A stretch of 64,000 nucleotides of DNA from Ceratobasidium sp. AG-K (GCA_037039685.1 JAWNGF010000007.1:1612001-1676000), one strand, 5' to 3'. Positions 23,175 to 35,372 are shown, counted from the first letter of the stretch. The notes: a model not told the origin generated them from the letters alone. Translations and numbers: made by a program.

Positions 23175-26002
23175 ATGTCAAGGAAATCCACAAGGAAAGC
23201 TGCACGGGTATCGTACGCAGAGCTCTTGGAGGGCGAGCAGCCAGAGCCAGCTCCCGTAGTGTCATCCAGCTCCAAAAAGAAAGGAAAGCGCAAAGGTGAG
23301 CAAGCCCCCAACAGTCACAATGCGAACTTTTATTAACACAAATCATAGCTGCTGAAGACAGCGACTTTGAACATGCGGATGCACAGGAAGAACAAGAACA
23401 GGATGAACTCGTCTATTCAGATGCGTCCGGGCCTTTACCCGTTGCAGACTCGGACAATGAACCCCAATCAACGAAACCTTCCAAACCCAAACCTGCACCC
23501 AAACAGGGAGGTCGACGATCAAAGGAAGCCAACGCCCGCGCTCGACCGTGCCCCGCATACTTCCCAGATCCTAGTGTTCGACTGCGATCCACCTCGGACG
23601 GACTATTTGCTGCCCAAACGCTGGCGGAAGAGCCTGGACAGCGCGATGCAGTTAGCACGAGAAAGTCAAGGGATATGTTGGGCATTAATGTGGGCGCAGG
23701 ACCAGTGCTTTCCATGTGTGAAGACCTAGGGTGGTTCAAGGAGGGAAGAGGAAGACCCGTCGTGTACGAGGATGTTCGTATTAAGGACGGAGATTATACG
23801 TTGGTCCAGGCAACGTAAGCCAAGTTCACTGCGAACGTCTTTGGGTCGTGCTTACTGAGGATTCAAGTGACGTAGGGCCATATCTCGAAGGAGCACAGTC
23901 TTCAATTACGTGTCTCATGGGGCCATTTGGAAGTCAACAGCCCATACAAGTCAAGTTGTTGGAAACGCGAAAACTTGGTAGATGGACCATTCCCTCGATT
24001 CGCCTCGTGCTGGACTTGTCCACTAATCGAGTATAACCCAGATGAATTCTGGCCAAATAGTCAAGCTTTGGCTTTCAACGCCGGAAATCCCGTCTGGGGA
24101 CTCGATTGGTGTCCTGTATCTGAAGAGTTCGGGGCAGGTGAGATCCCTATTGCAACATCCTATCCTGTAACCGACATTTATTGTATCATAGACCATGAAT
24201 ACGCGCAGTACCTTGCCGTCTCAACCATCCCTCCTATACCATCGACAGACGTACCCACTCCTACCATTCAAAAAAGCACGATTCAAATATGGCGTTTCGG
24301 GCCCTCTAAAACGCCCACAGATAGTACCGACTTGGGGACTGCCTTATGTGCACTTGTTTTATGTCTCGACGACCTGGGCCCTGCGAGAGTTCTCAAGTGG
24401 TGTCCTCTCCCTGCGCACGATAAGGTATGGGCTCGAGCTGAGGGCGAACCGGGCACTCATCGCACTTTTTGGCTAGGAGGGAGAGTCGCAGAAGCTCGGC
24501 ATTTTGGCTGGCGTTTTCGGCGATGGAAGCATTGCGATATATGCGGTGCCAACTCCAGAACGCGTGAGAAAGAATGCTGAAGGACCCGTGTATAGTACGC
24601 GAGCTTGTCGAAGGGTGTGGTCAAACCTGACAGATGAGCCATAGTTCGGATGGCTCGGCCCCTAGTTCGACTTGCGCTCCCCGATTCGTGGTTCACATCT
24701 TTGGATTGGGGGAACAGCGAGGTCATCGTCGCAGGATGCTCGAACGGTGGGCCTAGGGTTGTCCCAGTCTGGGATCACACTAAACCAGATCAATAGGACA
24801 CATCGCGGTATACAACGTCAAATCAGCAATCCAAGGCAAACCCTGCCCACAAGGTTTGCTTGTTTCCCACTCCACATCCACTCACCTAACGCATTCACAG
24901 GTCTTCACACGTTTCCAACCCACTACATCTCGGTTCACCAATCGCGCGTCCAATCCGTAAAATGGGTCCGAATCCCAAGCGAACCAGGTCAACCCGACCT
25001 AGGGCGTGACGAAGACCCGCATATGGTGATCTCGGGTGGGTTTGACGGGCACGTATACGTCACTGACGTTAGACATGCGGGTGGGATGCCAATCAGTATG
25101 TACCGCTGTCGAGGTAAGTTGCACATCAGAGATCAACGGCCCGCGGTTAAGGCAAGAAAAGACGTCATACAGTGTGTGGCGTTCAGCTCGTATGGTGGAG
25201 GTATCATATCCAACGAGCATGAGAACATCATCAAGTTCACAGGCCTTCATCCCCTCGTGCTCGGACGAGGGCACAACGTCACGGAGGCACAAGGTCCAGT
25301 TTGGGTGAGTTCAGTCCCAGGGCCCAGAATCTTTGCTTACCTTACCGAACGGATGTGCAGGACATTGCAACCTCGGATTTACACCCACAGGTGGCGGTTG
25401 CGAGCTCGGATGGGACACTCACTATTGCTAACCTACTGAAATATGTGCGAAAGGGGTCGACCATGGTTCGTACAAGCCTGCAAGAACTCAATTGACACGC
25501 TTATTGTTGACGTCGCAGCCAACATTCGTACATACCGTGTACCGAATGGACTCGAATCGCCAAACAAACGAACTTCGGATGCTCGACATGATTATTCCGC
25601 GCGTAAGCCGATTCCACGCCAGCACGCGACCTCGAATTGACGGCGATTGTTGAATAGGACCACAAGGATCCACGACAACAAAACAAGCCGCGCGACCCTC
25701 CCAAAGGGGTCAAGATGCCCAGTCAAGAAGTGATAGCAGAACGCAAGCGAGACGGCTTCGGGGCCTGGGACCCTCAAATCGGTGAGTTTCGATCCGATAC
25801 TGGCGCGTCGATGGTTCAACTTGAGCTATGACAATCAGGAATTCATTCCGCGGCGTGGCAGCCGACTAGACTAGCTCAGGCAGGGGTTCTGGCTTCAGGG
25901 GGCGCATCAGGACTCGTGAGGATCGACGTGCTACGCGAGTTATTGTTTAGCCTGAGGCCACAAGAAGATGAGGGTGCAGAGGATGAGCTGGATGACGATT
26001 GA
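23175..26002 (+). CDS. transcription factor TFIIIC WD40 subunit (TFC6/Sfc6/GTF3C2 type)
   Basis: A gene of about ten exons. Exon 1 (23175-23295) is basic: MSRKSTRKAARVSYAELL and a KKKGKRK end. Exon 2 (23349-23814) has an acidic segment (EDSDFEHADAQEEQEQDE) and then a conserved block. Following exons give CLMGPFGSQQPIQVKLLETRKLDEFWPNSQALAFNAGNPVWGLDWCP, where NAG.PVWGLDWCP is characteristic of the GTF3C2/Sfc6 propeller. Later come LGILAGVFGDGSIAIYAVP, RLALPDSWFTSLDWGNSEVIVAGCSNG, VISGGFDGHVYVTDVRHAG and IHSAAWQPTRLAQAGVLASGGASGLVRIDVL, and the stop follows an acidic tail. Apparent frame changes resolve as introns (for example 23815-23866 and about 23984-24039). TFIIIC binds the A and B boxes of tRNA genes and recruits TFIIIB for RNA polymerase III. 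Subunit identity is by motif recognition. Confidence 0.8.
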
Positions 26003-26568
26003 GGCGGAGGTTTGGAATTCAGCCGAGGTAGACCGTATACATTTTATGTGAGGTAATTGTGCTCTATAATATATCAAGGCAAATTCAAGTATTTTACTTT
26101 AACCCTATTCAGAGTCGGATGGCAGTTGCTGTCCAAGCAGACATGCATGAGTCCACTTGTTGATCACATGAATATACCCCGAGCCAATCGAAAGATTTTC
26201 AGGGCTCGACTGTCGCTCGACTCCCCCATTGAAGAAAAAAGTTCAGCAATCAATCGAGGTGTCTCAATCGATCGTCCTCATAATACAGCCCTTGTAACCC
26301 ACCGCATGGCCAATCCATCAACTGGGCGGAAATATTTCCGATGTCACCCTGACCATCGGACCCACGAACAACGCAGATCGCTTTCACCCGAGGCCGGTGG
26401 GCACCTTGGGTCATACAGATGCGATCACACGCGGACCGAATTATCAGTCGCTCGACCGGCGAAAGACAACTCCTAACACGGGTGTGTTGTTCGTCCTAAT
26501 CCGATCACGCAATCGGCCGGTTCAAAGCGATAGCAATAATTTGGAAAACACTGGTGATATACATGCGT
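26003..26568. other. convergent intergenic region
   Basis: Between the 3' ends of the TFIIIC gene and the 89-aa gene. No supported feature. Confidence 0.4.
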
Positions 26569-26905
26569 CTATTTCTTTTTCTTCGGCTTTTTCTTTTTGG
26601 CTCCCCCAGCCGAGGCAGCTGTGGTCCCAGGTACCGACGACGCGGCAGGACCCGACGGGGTCGCGACTGCTGTATCGAGGATAGCAGGCGGAGGTGCGGT
26701 CCGGTTTTGCATCTTTCGCATGAGCTCTAGATTAAGCGTCTCAAAACGGCCGAGCATAATGGACGAATGTGTGCGAAATTTGAGGCACTAAAGGTCGCGT
26801 CAAAACGCCAAAAATTCAAAGGAAAGGCGGGGTATGTCAGAATTAGACGCTTACTGTCTCATCATCAGTGATTTCAATACAAGCACACCCAGGGCAGCTT
26901 TCCAT
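26569..26905 (-). CDS. 89-aa protein with Cys-rich start and poly-lysine tail
   Basis: Two exons, 26905-26855 and 26787-26569, giving 89 aa. N-terminus MESCPGCACIEITDDETCLKFRTHSSIMLGRFETLNLELMRKMQNRT has a CPGCAC cluster and an amphipathic, probably helical segment. A Pro/Ala/Ser linker follows, and the protein ends in GGAKKKKPKKKK. The splice joins GATGAGACA/GTAAGC to CTTTAG with frame phase 0. No family recognised. The Cys cluster could bind metal and the lysine tail could bind nucleic acid or serve as a nuclear signal; both are guesses. Confidence 0.6.
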
Positions 26906-27277
26906 TTTATAACATATCGCGTCTAGTCTGGTTGATTAGTTTATGCTAGAGATTGACAAAGCTAGGGACTTGCTTGAGTCGGTGACTTGGTGTAGAGTAC
27001 TTCAGCAGCCTCTTGAAACTCGTTCCAAGACGTGATATAGACCATCGAGACAAAGGAATACCTAGCAGATCATCGGCGAATCGAGCGGCCTTTGTCACTA
27101 CGGATCGAGCGTAGTGCGTCCACTAGATACGATATAGCAATTCTGTTAGACATGTCTAGGGCAATCGAAGTCGACTTGCCCTTTACAGTTGAACGAGGAC
27201 GAGAGTGTCTTTGTAATTTGCATCCGAGCCGACGGCTCCGGTAAATCCGTGGACGAAATCACAACTTACTCTGCGCC
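26906..27277. other. divergent intergenic region
   Basis: Between the divergent 89-aa gene and the PhyH gene. No supported element. Confidence 0.35.
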
Positions 27278-28441
27278 ATGACCGCATACAAAGGGCTCTC
27301 CCGTACTCAGAAAGACGACTATGAGCGAGATGGATATGTGCTCGTGCCTGGGCTTATTGATGACGGCGAATTTACTGCACTTCGAGAGGCATGTGACCGA
27401 ATAGTGGACAAGACAAGGGCAGGTGAATGGCCGCATCGACGCATCGTGGGGAAGCAGTTTCCCCCGTTTGTAGGTGACGAACCAGACTCGTGGGGAGTGC
27501 AGCACATCATGCATCCGCATCTTCATGAGCCATTGTTTGTACGTTGGTACGGTTCTGAAGGTGTCGTAGGCGCGGCCACCTCCCTGTTGGGGTGTGGGGA
27601 AGACCAGGTCCAGATGGGTGAGTCATAGCCGATGCACATTCTGGGGTTGCCACTTCCTTCAAATGTGTTTGTATTCTACAGAACTCTTTAACCTCCTCAT
27701 TAATCCGGACCGACACAAATTCGCATTGCGATGGCACCGAGATGATGTCCCCGAAACGGCTTCCCTTGAAGAAGAAATATCAGCACTGAGGACAAACTTC
27801 TTTGGTGTGCGTCTCAGAATATTTTGTGGCGGAGGCCTATTGACTGAAGGCTCGCATACATGTAGGTACAGTGGAACACGTGAGTCGAGTCGCCAGCACA
27901 TCGCCCGCGGTTCTTGAGCTTGGAATCGAACGGTACTAACCGAACCTCGGCAGGGCACTATACGACGATGCCTGCCTATATGTTGTTCCCAAGTCGCATC
28001 GCGAACCCAGAACTCCAGAACAACGGGCACTTTCTTCGATCCAAGATGCACCCGAGGACCCAATGACCATGCCCGGCGCGATCTGCGTCAAGCTCAAAGG
28101 TTAGTGCTTGCTTAGGCATACAGCTCGGTGACCGAACCAATGCAGCCGGAGACACGGTGTTCTATCAAAACAATATCCTACATACAGCCGCATACGATCC
28201 AGACGTTAAGCGTGCTACATTGCATGCTTCGATGGGCGACATTCGAGGAGGTAGCCGCCGAGCCCGAATGATTCTTCAGCACAAGATTGACTGGGTCCGC
28301 GGAGATACCTTTACAAGCACGTTCAAGGCCCAAACTGGTCACGATGCCATAGCCGCCCGACTAGAAGGGATGCGCGACCGGTTGCTGTCCATGGCTGATT
28401 CAGTCGATGGCCAACCACTAGAGTATTCTCAACAAGGCTAG
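27278..28441 (+). CDS. phytanoyl-CoA dioxygenase (PhyH) family oxygenase
   Basis: Five exons: 27278-27617, 27682-27806, 27866-27879, 27954-28099, 28146-28441, giving 306 aa. The start MTAYKGLSRTQKDDYERDGYVLVPGLI is the usual PhyH opening. The iron-binding HxD is in RWHRDDV, the distal His is probably in NNILHTAAYD, and the 2-oxoglutarate-binding Arg is probably in KRATLHASMGD. These residues mark Fe(II)/2-oxoglutarate dioxygenases; the substrate cannot be read from sequence. Exon 3 is a 14-nt micro-exon that, once spliced, restores FFGVQWNTALYDDACLYVVPKSH. Without it the gene looks frame-shifted. Confidence 0.85.
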
Positions 28442-29710
28442 GACCAGCGCTTTTATTCCCATTGTAACCGCGCGACTTTTGCGAATCCATCCCATTCTCC
28501 TACAGACTAACACTGGCTCGGCAAACTCCGCCAGCACTCCTAAACCATATAATCAATCACACTTGATACAGTACTATACTCTGCTCTGCAACCGAGAACC
28601 CCACGAGGGGTGAATTACCTTGAATTCCATCAAGGGAGCGATCCAGGATCGGGTGTCCCTGGTCAGTCATGAGATGTGCCGGCGGGACGTGCACTGTTCG
28701 GGTCGCCCCGAGCGGCTGCCAGCCACTGCTGCAATCTACCGTGAGTGTTTGTCATTAACATTAATTTAACTGGATTTGTGTGACGTGCATACTCCGCCCG
28801 GCGACTGCTGCCCGCACCTCCACCTCGTAAAATCTGAAATTTAACCGTGCAGTGCCATGACAGTTGATGATCCTGTGTGCCTCATCAGTACCGTTTCAGC
28901 TGTAAAGGTTGTTTCCAAGCCGGTATCCGCAGTCGGGGTCGGTCTTCCATCAGCCGAGACGCTCGCTCGATCGTCTCTAGTATATTATATCTGCTGGGGC
29001 GGTTCGAATTCTAGTCGCGATCGTTGCACCGGAAGCGGACGCCGAGCTGGTAACGTGCTCCGACCCGATTCTTGCGTGTGCCCGATACAAGATACCCCTG
29101 AGCCGATTTACGCACCTCACATAGGTAAATATAGATAAAAATAACGTGAACAAGGATGGAGTTAATGTGGACAGATGAAAATAACGCGCGGCCAAATGAA
29201 AACAGATTTGTCAAGACGAAAATAACTGTCAGTATTGAAGCTGTGAGATGTGCGCGTCCGGTCGAGCTCCGAGGTGCTGCGCGATGGAGACGGAAGGAAT
29301 GTCGCGTCAGAGTCGGCGCGGCAGCCGCGGCAGACGTCAATTAGTCACGAAGTCCGAATGGAGGACTTCCAAGGCTGGGTCAAGCACTTCAAGCCCGAAT
29401 CAAGCCCCTTGAGATGAGATTCAAGAATTCCAAGACTGGGCTGCGTGCTTAGGCTGAATAGCTCTAATCGCGCGTAACGCACAAATCACTTCAGCCCACT
29501 ACCGCACCAATCGCAAAAAGTATCCCCCGTATATGGCGCGTAAACATAACCCGACTCATTGGCCCAGCCTCGGTCCCTCCCACGGCCCTCTACCTATCAT
29601 TCCAGCCCAGTACGAATCACATGTTACCTCTTCTCCCGCATAATAGATACCGTGCCACCATTGAAGGCTTATCTGCCCACTGCAAACGTTAATAAAATTT
29701 GCAATAGTGT
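28442..29710. other. intergenic, nothing firmly recognised
   Basis: Many short open frames but no family match. A low-complexity segment near 29340-29450 repeats AAG/CAAG words. No RNA gene seen. Confidence 0.35.
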
Positions 29711-29713
29711 GGG

Positions 29714-29962
29714 GTGTGCGGGGATCTTATCTTATCTCCCGACGTGTCCCGATCCGGGGTTGTTTGGGACGAGGGTGACGATTATGACGAAGGCAGAGCT
29801 GAATATGCCGAGCCTGATATGCTGTCGTTCGATATGATGCGAGACGTGGGTCAAGATCCAATGCGCACGTTCGATAGACATATAGGAGGTGCCGGCTGGA
29901 ACGTGGGACAAGATGTACGGTTGAAATTCGAGCCGGAAACCGGGATGTGCACTGGAGGATGA
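29714..29962 (+). other. possible orphan terminal exon, acidic
   Basis: An open frame ending at a TGA reads VWDEGDDYDEGRAEYAEPDMLSFDMMRDVGQDPMRTFDRHIGGAGWNVGQDVRLKFEPETGMCTGG. Its composition looks protein-like but I find no start, no upstream exon and no family. It could be the last exon of an unresolved gene, a gene remnant, or chance. Confidence 0.25.
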
Positions 29963-30184
29963 GCGCACGCGGGATGACGAAACAACACGTTCCTTTACGG
30001 ATTACAATTCGAGATAGCAAGGGGGGATATACATCGAAACAAGGACTACAAAGAGATAGTTCCAACAAGATAGAGCAAGACCAGTGTTCGTAAATGCGGC
30101 GTGCCGAGTAGTAATACAATGACCGGGGTGGGACGAGTACAATGCGATAGTACAGAATATTAGGGTATGGGTGATGCGAGAGAG

Positions 30185-31135
30185 TTAGAGTCGGTAGTGG
30201 GCAATGTGTCGCATGATGGTCAGAGAAGCGATTATTTCTGGAATAAAAATTAGCCAGTGTAGTGGGAAGTGAAGGAAGGGCATACCAACTGATAGGTGTA
30301 TCCAGCTTCCGCATATCGCAAGGCAAGATGTTCGTCGGCCCGGAATAAGGACGTCGCTGCGTGTGTAGTCCGCGACGTGGTAGCCAGCAGCATTGGTCAA
30401 CTGGATAGGGGTTAGTGAGAGTGCGGGGAAGAGCGCGGGGTACGTACCGACCAGTCATTCCCGTCTCCCGTGCATTGCCATTTGTATTCCATACCGTCGC
30501 TGCCGACAAACTTCCGACTGCTAGAGCTGCTGAAATGTCAGTCACAGAAAAAGAAAGTATAGCTAGGCACTAACCTGCGGCGAAGGTACTTGTCCATGGG
30601 CATGGCGTTGCGGCCAAACTGGACGTTGCCGAGTGCGATGCCTTTGGCGCCATAATCGAGGACGGCGTCTGGGGCAATTGTGCCGTGAAAGTCGGGTCGG
30701 CCAGGAGCACTAACAAGGTGCGATTGAGTGCCTCCAGAGACGGTGAGCATGACTACTGCTCGCTCTACGAAAGCGTTAGCTGGGCCCAATAAAAGCAGAC
30801 ACCAACGTACCAGGCCTGTTCATGGTGCAGTCGAGGCGGACGGTCAGCCGGTCCTCAACATCTCGAAATTGCGTGGTGGTGAGCGAGCCGGTCTCGTCGA
30901 TGAGATAGAAGCCGTCAACGAATGTCATCGTGGGTAGGGTGAAAGTGCTAGGGAATACAATTCTGTTTCTGCGGGGTCTCATCCCTATTTGTAGGCGGCC
31001 TGAACCATGATCGCAGATATCCAGAACAGCGGGTCGCTCGCCCTGTCGAATTGTCAACCGAGACAAACTAAGATTTCCACCCAACGGGCTGGAGACGCCG
31101 AGTTTCAGCACACGCGAATAGCCAGTGAATCGCCA
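30185..31135 (-). CDS. DUF6593-like fungal protein, N-terminus unresolved
   Basis: A chain of exons on the minus strand. The most upstream one I can frame starts at an acceptor at 31135 and reads WRFTGYSRVLKLGVSSPLGGNLSLSRLTIRQGERPAVLDICDHGSGRLQIGMR, with DRLTVRLDCTMNRP at its end. The next exon carries GGTQSHLVSAPGRPDFHGTIAPDAVLDYGAKGIALGNVQFGRNAMPMDKYL. A third has SSRSRKFVGSDGMEYKWQCTGDGNDW, the GxDGxEYKW signature I associate with DUF6593, followed by GYHVADYTRSD. The C-terminus is EIIASLTIMRHIAHYRL. The family is common in basidiomycetes and of unknown function. The first exon with the start codon was not located, so the upstream limit is provisional. Confidence 0.6.
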
Positions 31136-32716
31136 CTGTGGTTAGATTAACTGCTAAATCAATTTTATCCCCAGAGGGGTCACTAGTCCAGTGGCTCGAT
31201 CTCCGTAAAGACCGCGCTGGCCGGAATTCAAGCCCAGCTCTGGAAATGAATCACAGCAATTGGTTCCACCAGCGCAGATTGTTTGGACCACCGGCTTAAC
31301 GACCGGTCGTCCCGGCGCCTCCTATTTACTTATTTAAAGCCTACCACCCACCCCGGCCTTCTTGCCGGGCGGGAGATCGCACCCGTAAGGATATGCTCTA
31401 GCGCTCATGCCGATACTGGCTCATCATGAAATGAAAGCATACTATAAACTCTCAAGTGATCGGCGCGTTTAGACGCTACGATTCATTCAGACTTTGCACT
31501 TGTTCATTAACACGTCTGCGCAATTCATAACTCGAAACGCCCATCAACACATAACAGCGAGCCACGTATGAGAGAGCGCCTGGGCGATGAACAAGAGACA
31601 TCCGATGGAGAAGCATACTTGTACGTACGACGAGCACGAGTTTCGTTGATCCAAGCCAGACCACGCAACTGTGGCACGAGCCCGAACGGTCACGAGCGCT
31701 AAATCTCCCGAAATGCCCGGCACAACTCGGCACCGGTGTCACTGCCCTCGTGCGATCTCGCGTACCGCGCACAGTTCATCCACGAGATCAGATCTATGAT
31801 ATCAGATCTGTATGTGGGCGCAGTGAAACATGTGGGTGGAGCGAACCCTCAACCAACCACCGAGCTCGGAGTGGACTTGGCCGAGAGTCGGTCCGGTCGT
31901 AATGCGGAAGTAGTAATGTGAGAGTACAGTAATCAAGCGAGGGTACAATCATACACGAGGTGATACCCTAAAGGGATTCAGGAACAATGCAGGACCTCGC
32001 GAACCGGTTGTAAATGATAGGAAGTTCGATGTAAATGGCTACATCATACCAGATGCCTCGCCCAAGGAACGTGATAGGACCAAAGAGCGCCTCGGTACCG
32101 ACCCTGTGACTGATCGACGCACGGCCGGCGGGTCAGGTGGTTTACTATCTCGCACCATCTGTGTAAGCAACGTGGAGGTTTTTGCGCGAAATGATGGTGC
32201 GGATTGTGCCGACTGCGAGGTGAGGTCAAGCCGCGATGTCTGTGGACCGGTATATTTCATTCGGCCTTTGTTTTGGTTAATCCCGATCGATAGTAGCTCC
32301 ACCTCACTCGCGACGTTTTTGGGGTTGTCGTGAGATAGACAACTAGGTTTTGGCCCGTGGCAAAAACCTCGCCGGCATTAATGGTCTGGACACCTGTGTC
32401 TGTCGGATGAAACCATCTCTAGGTCTAGTATTCTTTCCATATATGGGCTATAGGTGCTCGTATACTGGATACGGATGGTATCTGATTGACAGGTCATTAT
32501 CGGCACACACGTATGTGATAATATGCATCACATCTACTTTTGTGCCTATGCCCATCAATACGAGGCTTAGAAGGCCTAATTGGTTATGATCGGCGGTGAG
32601 GTTGATCCCGATGCACTGCATCCATGCCACAATCTCGATTCTGGGGTAAATACAAAACAAGGGCACTAGGAATAAATCAGAATATGAGGGCATATAAGAT
32701 GTGTACATCAGGGAAC
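31136..32716. other. intergenic, nothing firmly recognised
   Basis: May include the missing first exon of the DUF6593-like gene. A plus-strand frame at about 31780-31920 (IRSMISDLYVGAVKHVGGANPQP) looks weakly protein-like but cannot be extended. No tRNA structure could be folded by eye. Confidence 0.3.
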
Positions 32717-33998
32717 TTAACCTAGGAACGACACCACCAACGCCGACGAGTTTTCGCGCGCCTTAGTGATCGCTGCTAGAACCGTCATAAAGGAGAGCAG
32801 TGAACCGAAATACGAAGTGAGTGTGCGTCCGGTGACAAGTGTTGCCCATTCTCGCCAGAATTTAGCTAGAACGAGGCGTGGCTGAGGGGTAACGAGGGAC
32901 ATAGGAACGCTCGAGGGCGGACGGCTGTCGATGAAGCGTAATGAGACGGGCGAGCGACACCCTGGACAGGGTGGCGCGGATGTGCGTAACGTGGCCAGGA
33001 GTTGGTCGCTTCCTTGTTCGTGTCGGTGAATCTCGAGCTTGTCGCCGTCCCTTTGTCCCTCGTCCGTTTGTTTAAGTCGAGGCAAGAGATACTCGAAGCC
33101 TGCTGCGCGAAGTATTATCCCCGCTCGGATGAAGGCTTCTTGCATCGGTGCATTATCGGCCAACGAGACAGGGTGTCGAGTCGGTCGTTGTTGGATGTAG
33201 GCTGCGTGCCATCGCAGGAAACACGACCTGTGCGTGAGGTGTTTGTCGGGTGCGTTGGTACAAAATGCCTCGAGTGGGCCTAAGCCTCGCGAGCTACTAC
33301 CAGTGTGGCTTGACGTCGACATGGTTTCAGCTGACCCAGAGCAAATTAGACATTCTTCTTCTTCTTCCTCAGGGGCCTGTGAGGCCGGTGTCACGTCGGC
33401 TCCCCGAACGAGGACTTGGCCTATGCGCATGTGAGCGAGGTCTTTTTGGATTTGAGAGGTGAGATCGGCATGTCGTGTGCGGAGATAGTATAGGACTGCT
33501 GCCCGCCGCGTTTCGTGCAACAGTGACAAGAGTGCCGTTGCAAGAATGAGCGTTTTCCAACACAGGCCACTGGGCACCCCAGGGGTGGGTAGGGTTACCG
33601 CAGGAATGATGGATCGTGGGGCAGAACGTTTCGGAGACGTTAGTCGTCGAATAGCATTGAATAGTAAGAATGCGGTCTGAGGTTACAAATGAGTCGAGTT
33701 TGTCTGATGAGGAATGCAACGGACGTACTGCGACATCAATCTTTCCAATTGCAGAGTGTTCTTCCTCACTTATTGGCGGTCCACGGCGAACAATCCAGGC
33801 CCAACACGCCTTTAGACGACCAGCTGAGGGCGTGTCTCTGTCAACTGATGACTCGGACTCATCGGTGACTAGGCTATTGAGGTTGAAGCTAGAACCTGAG
33901 CTTGAATTTTGCCTAGCCCGAGCACTACCGTCGACCCAGCAGTAAACAGAGTATGCTAGCAGAGCAAATTTGATGGAACCTGTGGTCGATCTAGACAT
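32717..33998 (-). CDS. membrane-anchored RING-like zinc-finger protein
   Basis: The start Met at 33998 gives MSRSTTGSIKFALLAYSVYCWVDGSARARQ, a hydrophobic first segment. The first exon frame runs to about 33650. After an intron ending in GGGTGCCCAG (about 33570) the second exon continues WPVLENAHS or, in the long frame, GLCWKTLILATALLSLLHETRRAAVLYYLRTRHADL, a second hydrophobic helix. The zinc-finger region is ECLICSG...FCTNAPDKHLTHRSCFLRWHAAY...PPCPGCRSPVSLRFID: a Cys-x2-Cys, His/Cys and CPGC ladder like RING or RING-variant fingers of membrane ubiquitin ligases. A C-terminal helix (TSYFGSLLSFMTVLAAI) follows. E3 activity is inferred from the finger. The exact first splice is uncertain. It is divergent from the E2 gene, with about 200 bp between starts. 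Confidence 0.65.
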
Positions 33999-34206
33999 TT
34001 GGATCAATTACAAGCTGAAGAATATAGAAAGGTTCCGAGCCAGCCCTAGCAACCGCGCTACCTGGCGGCAATGCGATGGGAAGGTTCAAGAGGCTCCACG
34101 TCACGTGCGGGAGAAACGCCCAAGGACAGACCACGATCACGACACGACATCGGCTTACATCTTACCCTAGCTCAATCTTCTCAGTACAATCTAAGAACTT
34201 TTCGGA

Positions 34207-35106
34207 ATGGCTATGAGCAAGAAATCACAGAGTGCCACTGCATTGCGCCGCCTCATGTGAGTACTATAGTGGTTATCCATGGAAGAAGCATTCACTTATT
34301 GCGCGCGGCTGGTAGGACCGAATACAAGCAGCTTACGACAAACGGCTCGCCAGATGACATGTTCACTGCGGGTCAGTCGGATATGTACCACCCCCTTTTC
34401 ACCTCACTTCATCTAGGCCTGTAGGACCAGTATCGGAGGACAACTTTTTCGAGTGGGAAGCACTGATCAACGGGCCAAAAGACACACCTTATGTGCGTTA
34501 ACCTAATTCCGGTCAAAGGTTAGCATACTTATAGTTGCGCAAGGAAGGAGGCGTGTTCCTGGCCAAGCTCGAATTTGTGAGTCAGCCGCGGTCAGGTCGC
34601 ACGTGGCAGGTCGTCTGACTGGTTGTAGCCGAGCGATTACCCGTTGAATCCGTTCAAGATGAAGTTTGACCCGCCATTGCTGCATCCAAACGGTGAGTCA
34701 AGTGAAATGCAACGCGAGGTAGGGACTAAATGTCTATTTCAGTCTACGCCGATGGGAACGTGTGTATATCGATTCTGCATTCACCAGGCGATGATCCGAA
34801 TATGTACGAACTGGCGTCGGAGCGATGGAGTCCTGTGCAAAGCGTCGAAAAGGTGCTGTTGAGCGTGATTTCGATGCTTGCAGGTGAGAGGTAGATTTAG
34901 CTCGGTTGAGCGGCTCTCGCTTACTCGGTGCCTTGTCCAGAACCGAACCTGGAGAGTGGTGCAAACGTAGATTGCTGTAAGCTTTACAGGGAGAACAAGG
35001 AGGTAGATGTCTTCGAAGTCAGTTCTTGGGGATTTCATTGACAGGATCTTGGTAGGAATATGAACGCCAGGTTCGGGCATCCGTTCGGGAGCTCCTAGGT
35101 CTGTAA
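34207..35106 (+). CDS. UBC7: ubiquitin-conjugating enzyme E2, UBC7/UBE2G2 type
   Basis: Eight exons: 34207-34256, 34316-34371, 34425-34492, 34535-34576, 34629-34692, 34743-34883, 34941-35017, 35071-35106, giving 177 aa. The spliced protein reads [51 protein letters not shown], then [21 protein letters not shown]. The HPN motif and the catalytic Cys (VCISIL) are present, followed by the acidic insertion typical of the UBE2G class ([32 protein letters not shown]) and SGANVD. Known role of this class: E2 for ER-associated degradation with membrane RING ligases such as Hrd1 and Doa10. The last exon is 36 nt ([11 protein letters not shown]). No exon is longer than 141 nt. Confidence 0.92.
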
Positions 35107-35372
35107 GATGGGAATTCATCGGGATCACTGTAATGTCAGGATATGTATCAATACATATAATTGTGTTGGCACAGCCACGGCGGCCAAGTTGGCCGTGACC
35201 GCAACAACCACCAGCGCCACATAGAACAGAGCTCTCGTTTGGGTCTCCAACTCAACTCAAGCAGCTGTATTTTATGGGAACTATCTCGAGGTTTGGATCG
35301 TGATTTATTGTGTTTACCTGCGCTCTCATTCTAACCCCTGGTGACTTGTTGTATCACTGAATCCCACATTCA

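Noticed and set aside
23815..24039. Apparent frame breaks in the TFIIIC subunit gene
   Set aside because: Both resolve as introns with usable splice sites, and the joined protein carries the conserved NAGNPVWGLDWCP block in phase.
27807..27953. Apparent frameshift in the PhyH-type gene
   Set aside because: A 14-nt exon at 27866-27879 with standard splice sites restores the frame and conserved residues, so the gene is not broken.
29727..30545. 272-codon minus-strand open frame
   Set aside because: Runs through introns and exons of the DUF6593-like gene in another frame and has no recognisable features.
31196..31262. Possible tRNA gene
   Set aside because: TTCAAGCCC resembles a T-loop but no cloverleaf with proper D and anticodon arms can be folded by eye.
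35165..35220. Hairpin around CACGGCGGCCAAGTTGGCCGTG between the E2 and RBR genes
   Set aside because: Short, single, imperfect palindrome; no evidence for a terminator or regulatory role.
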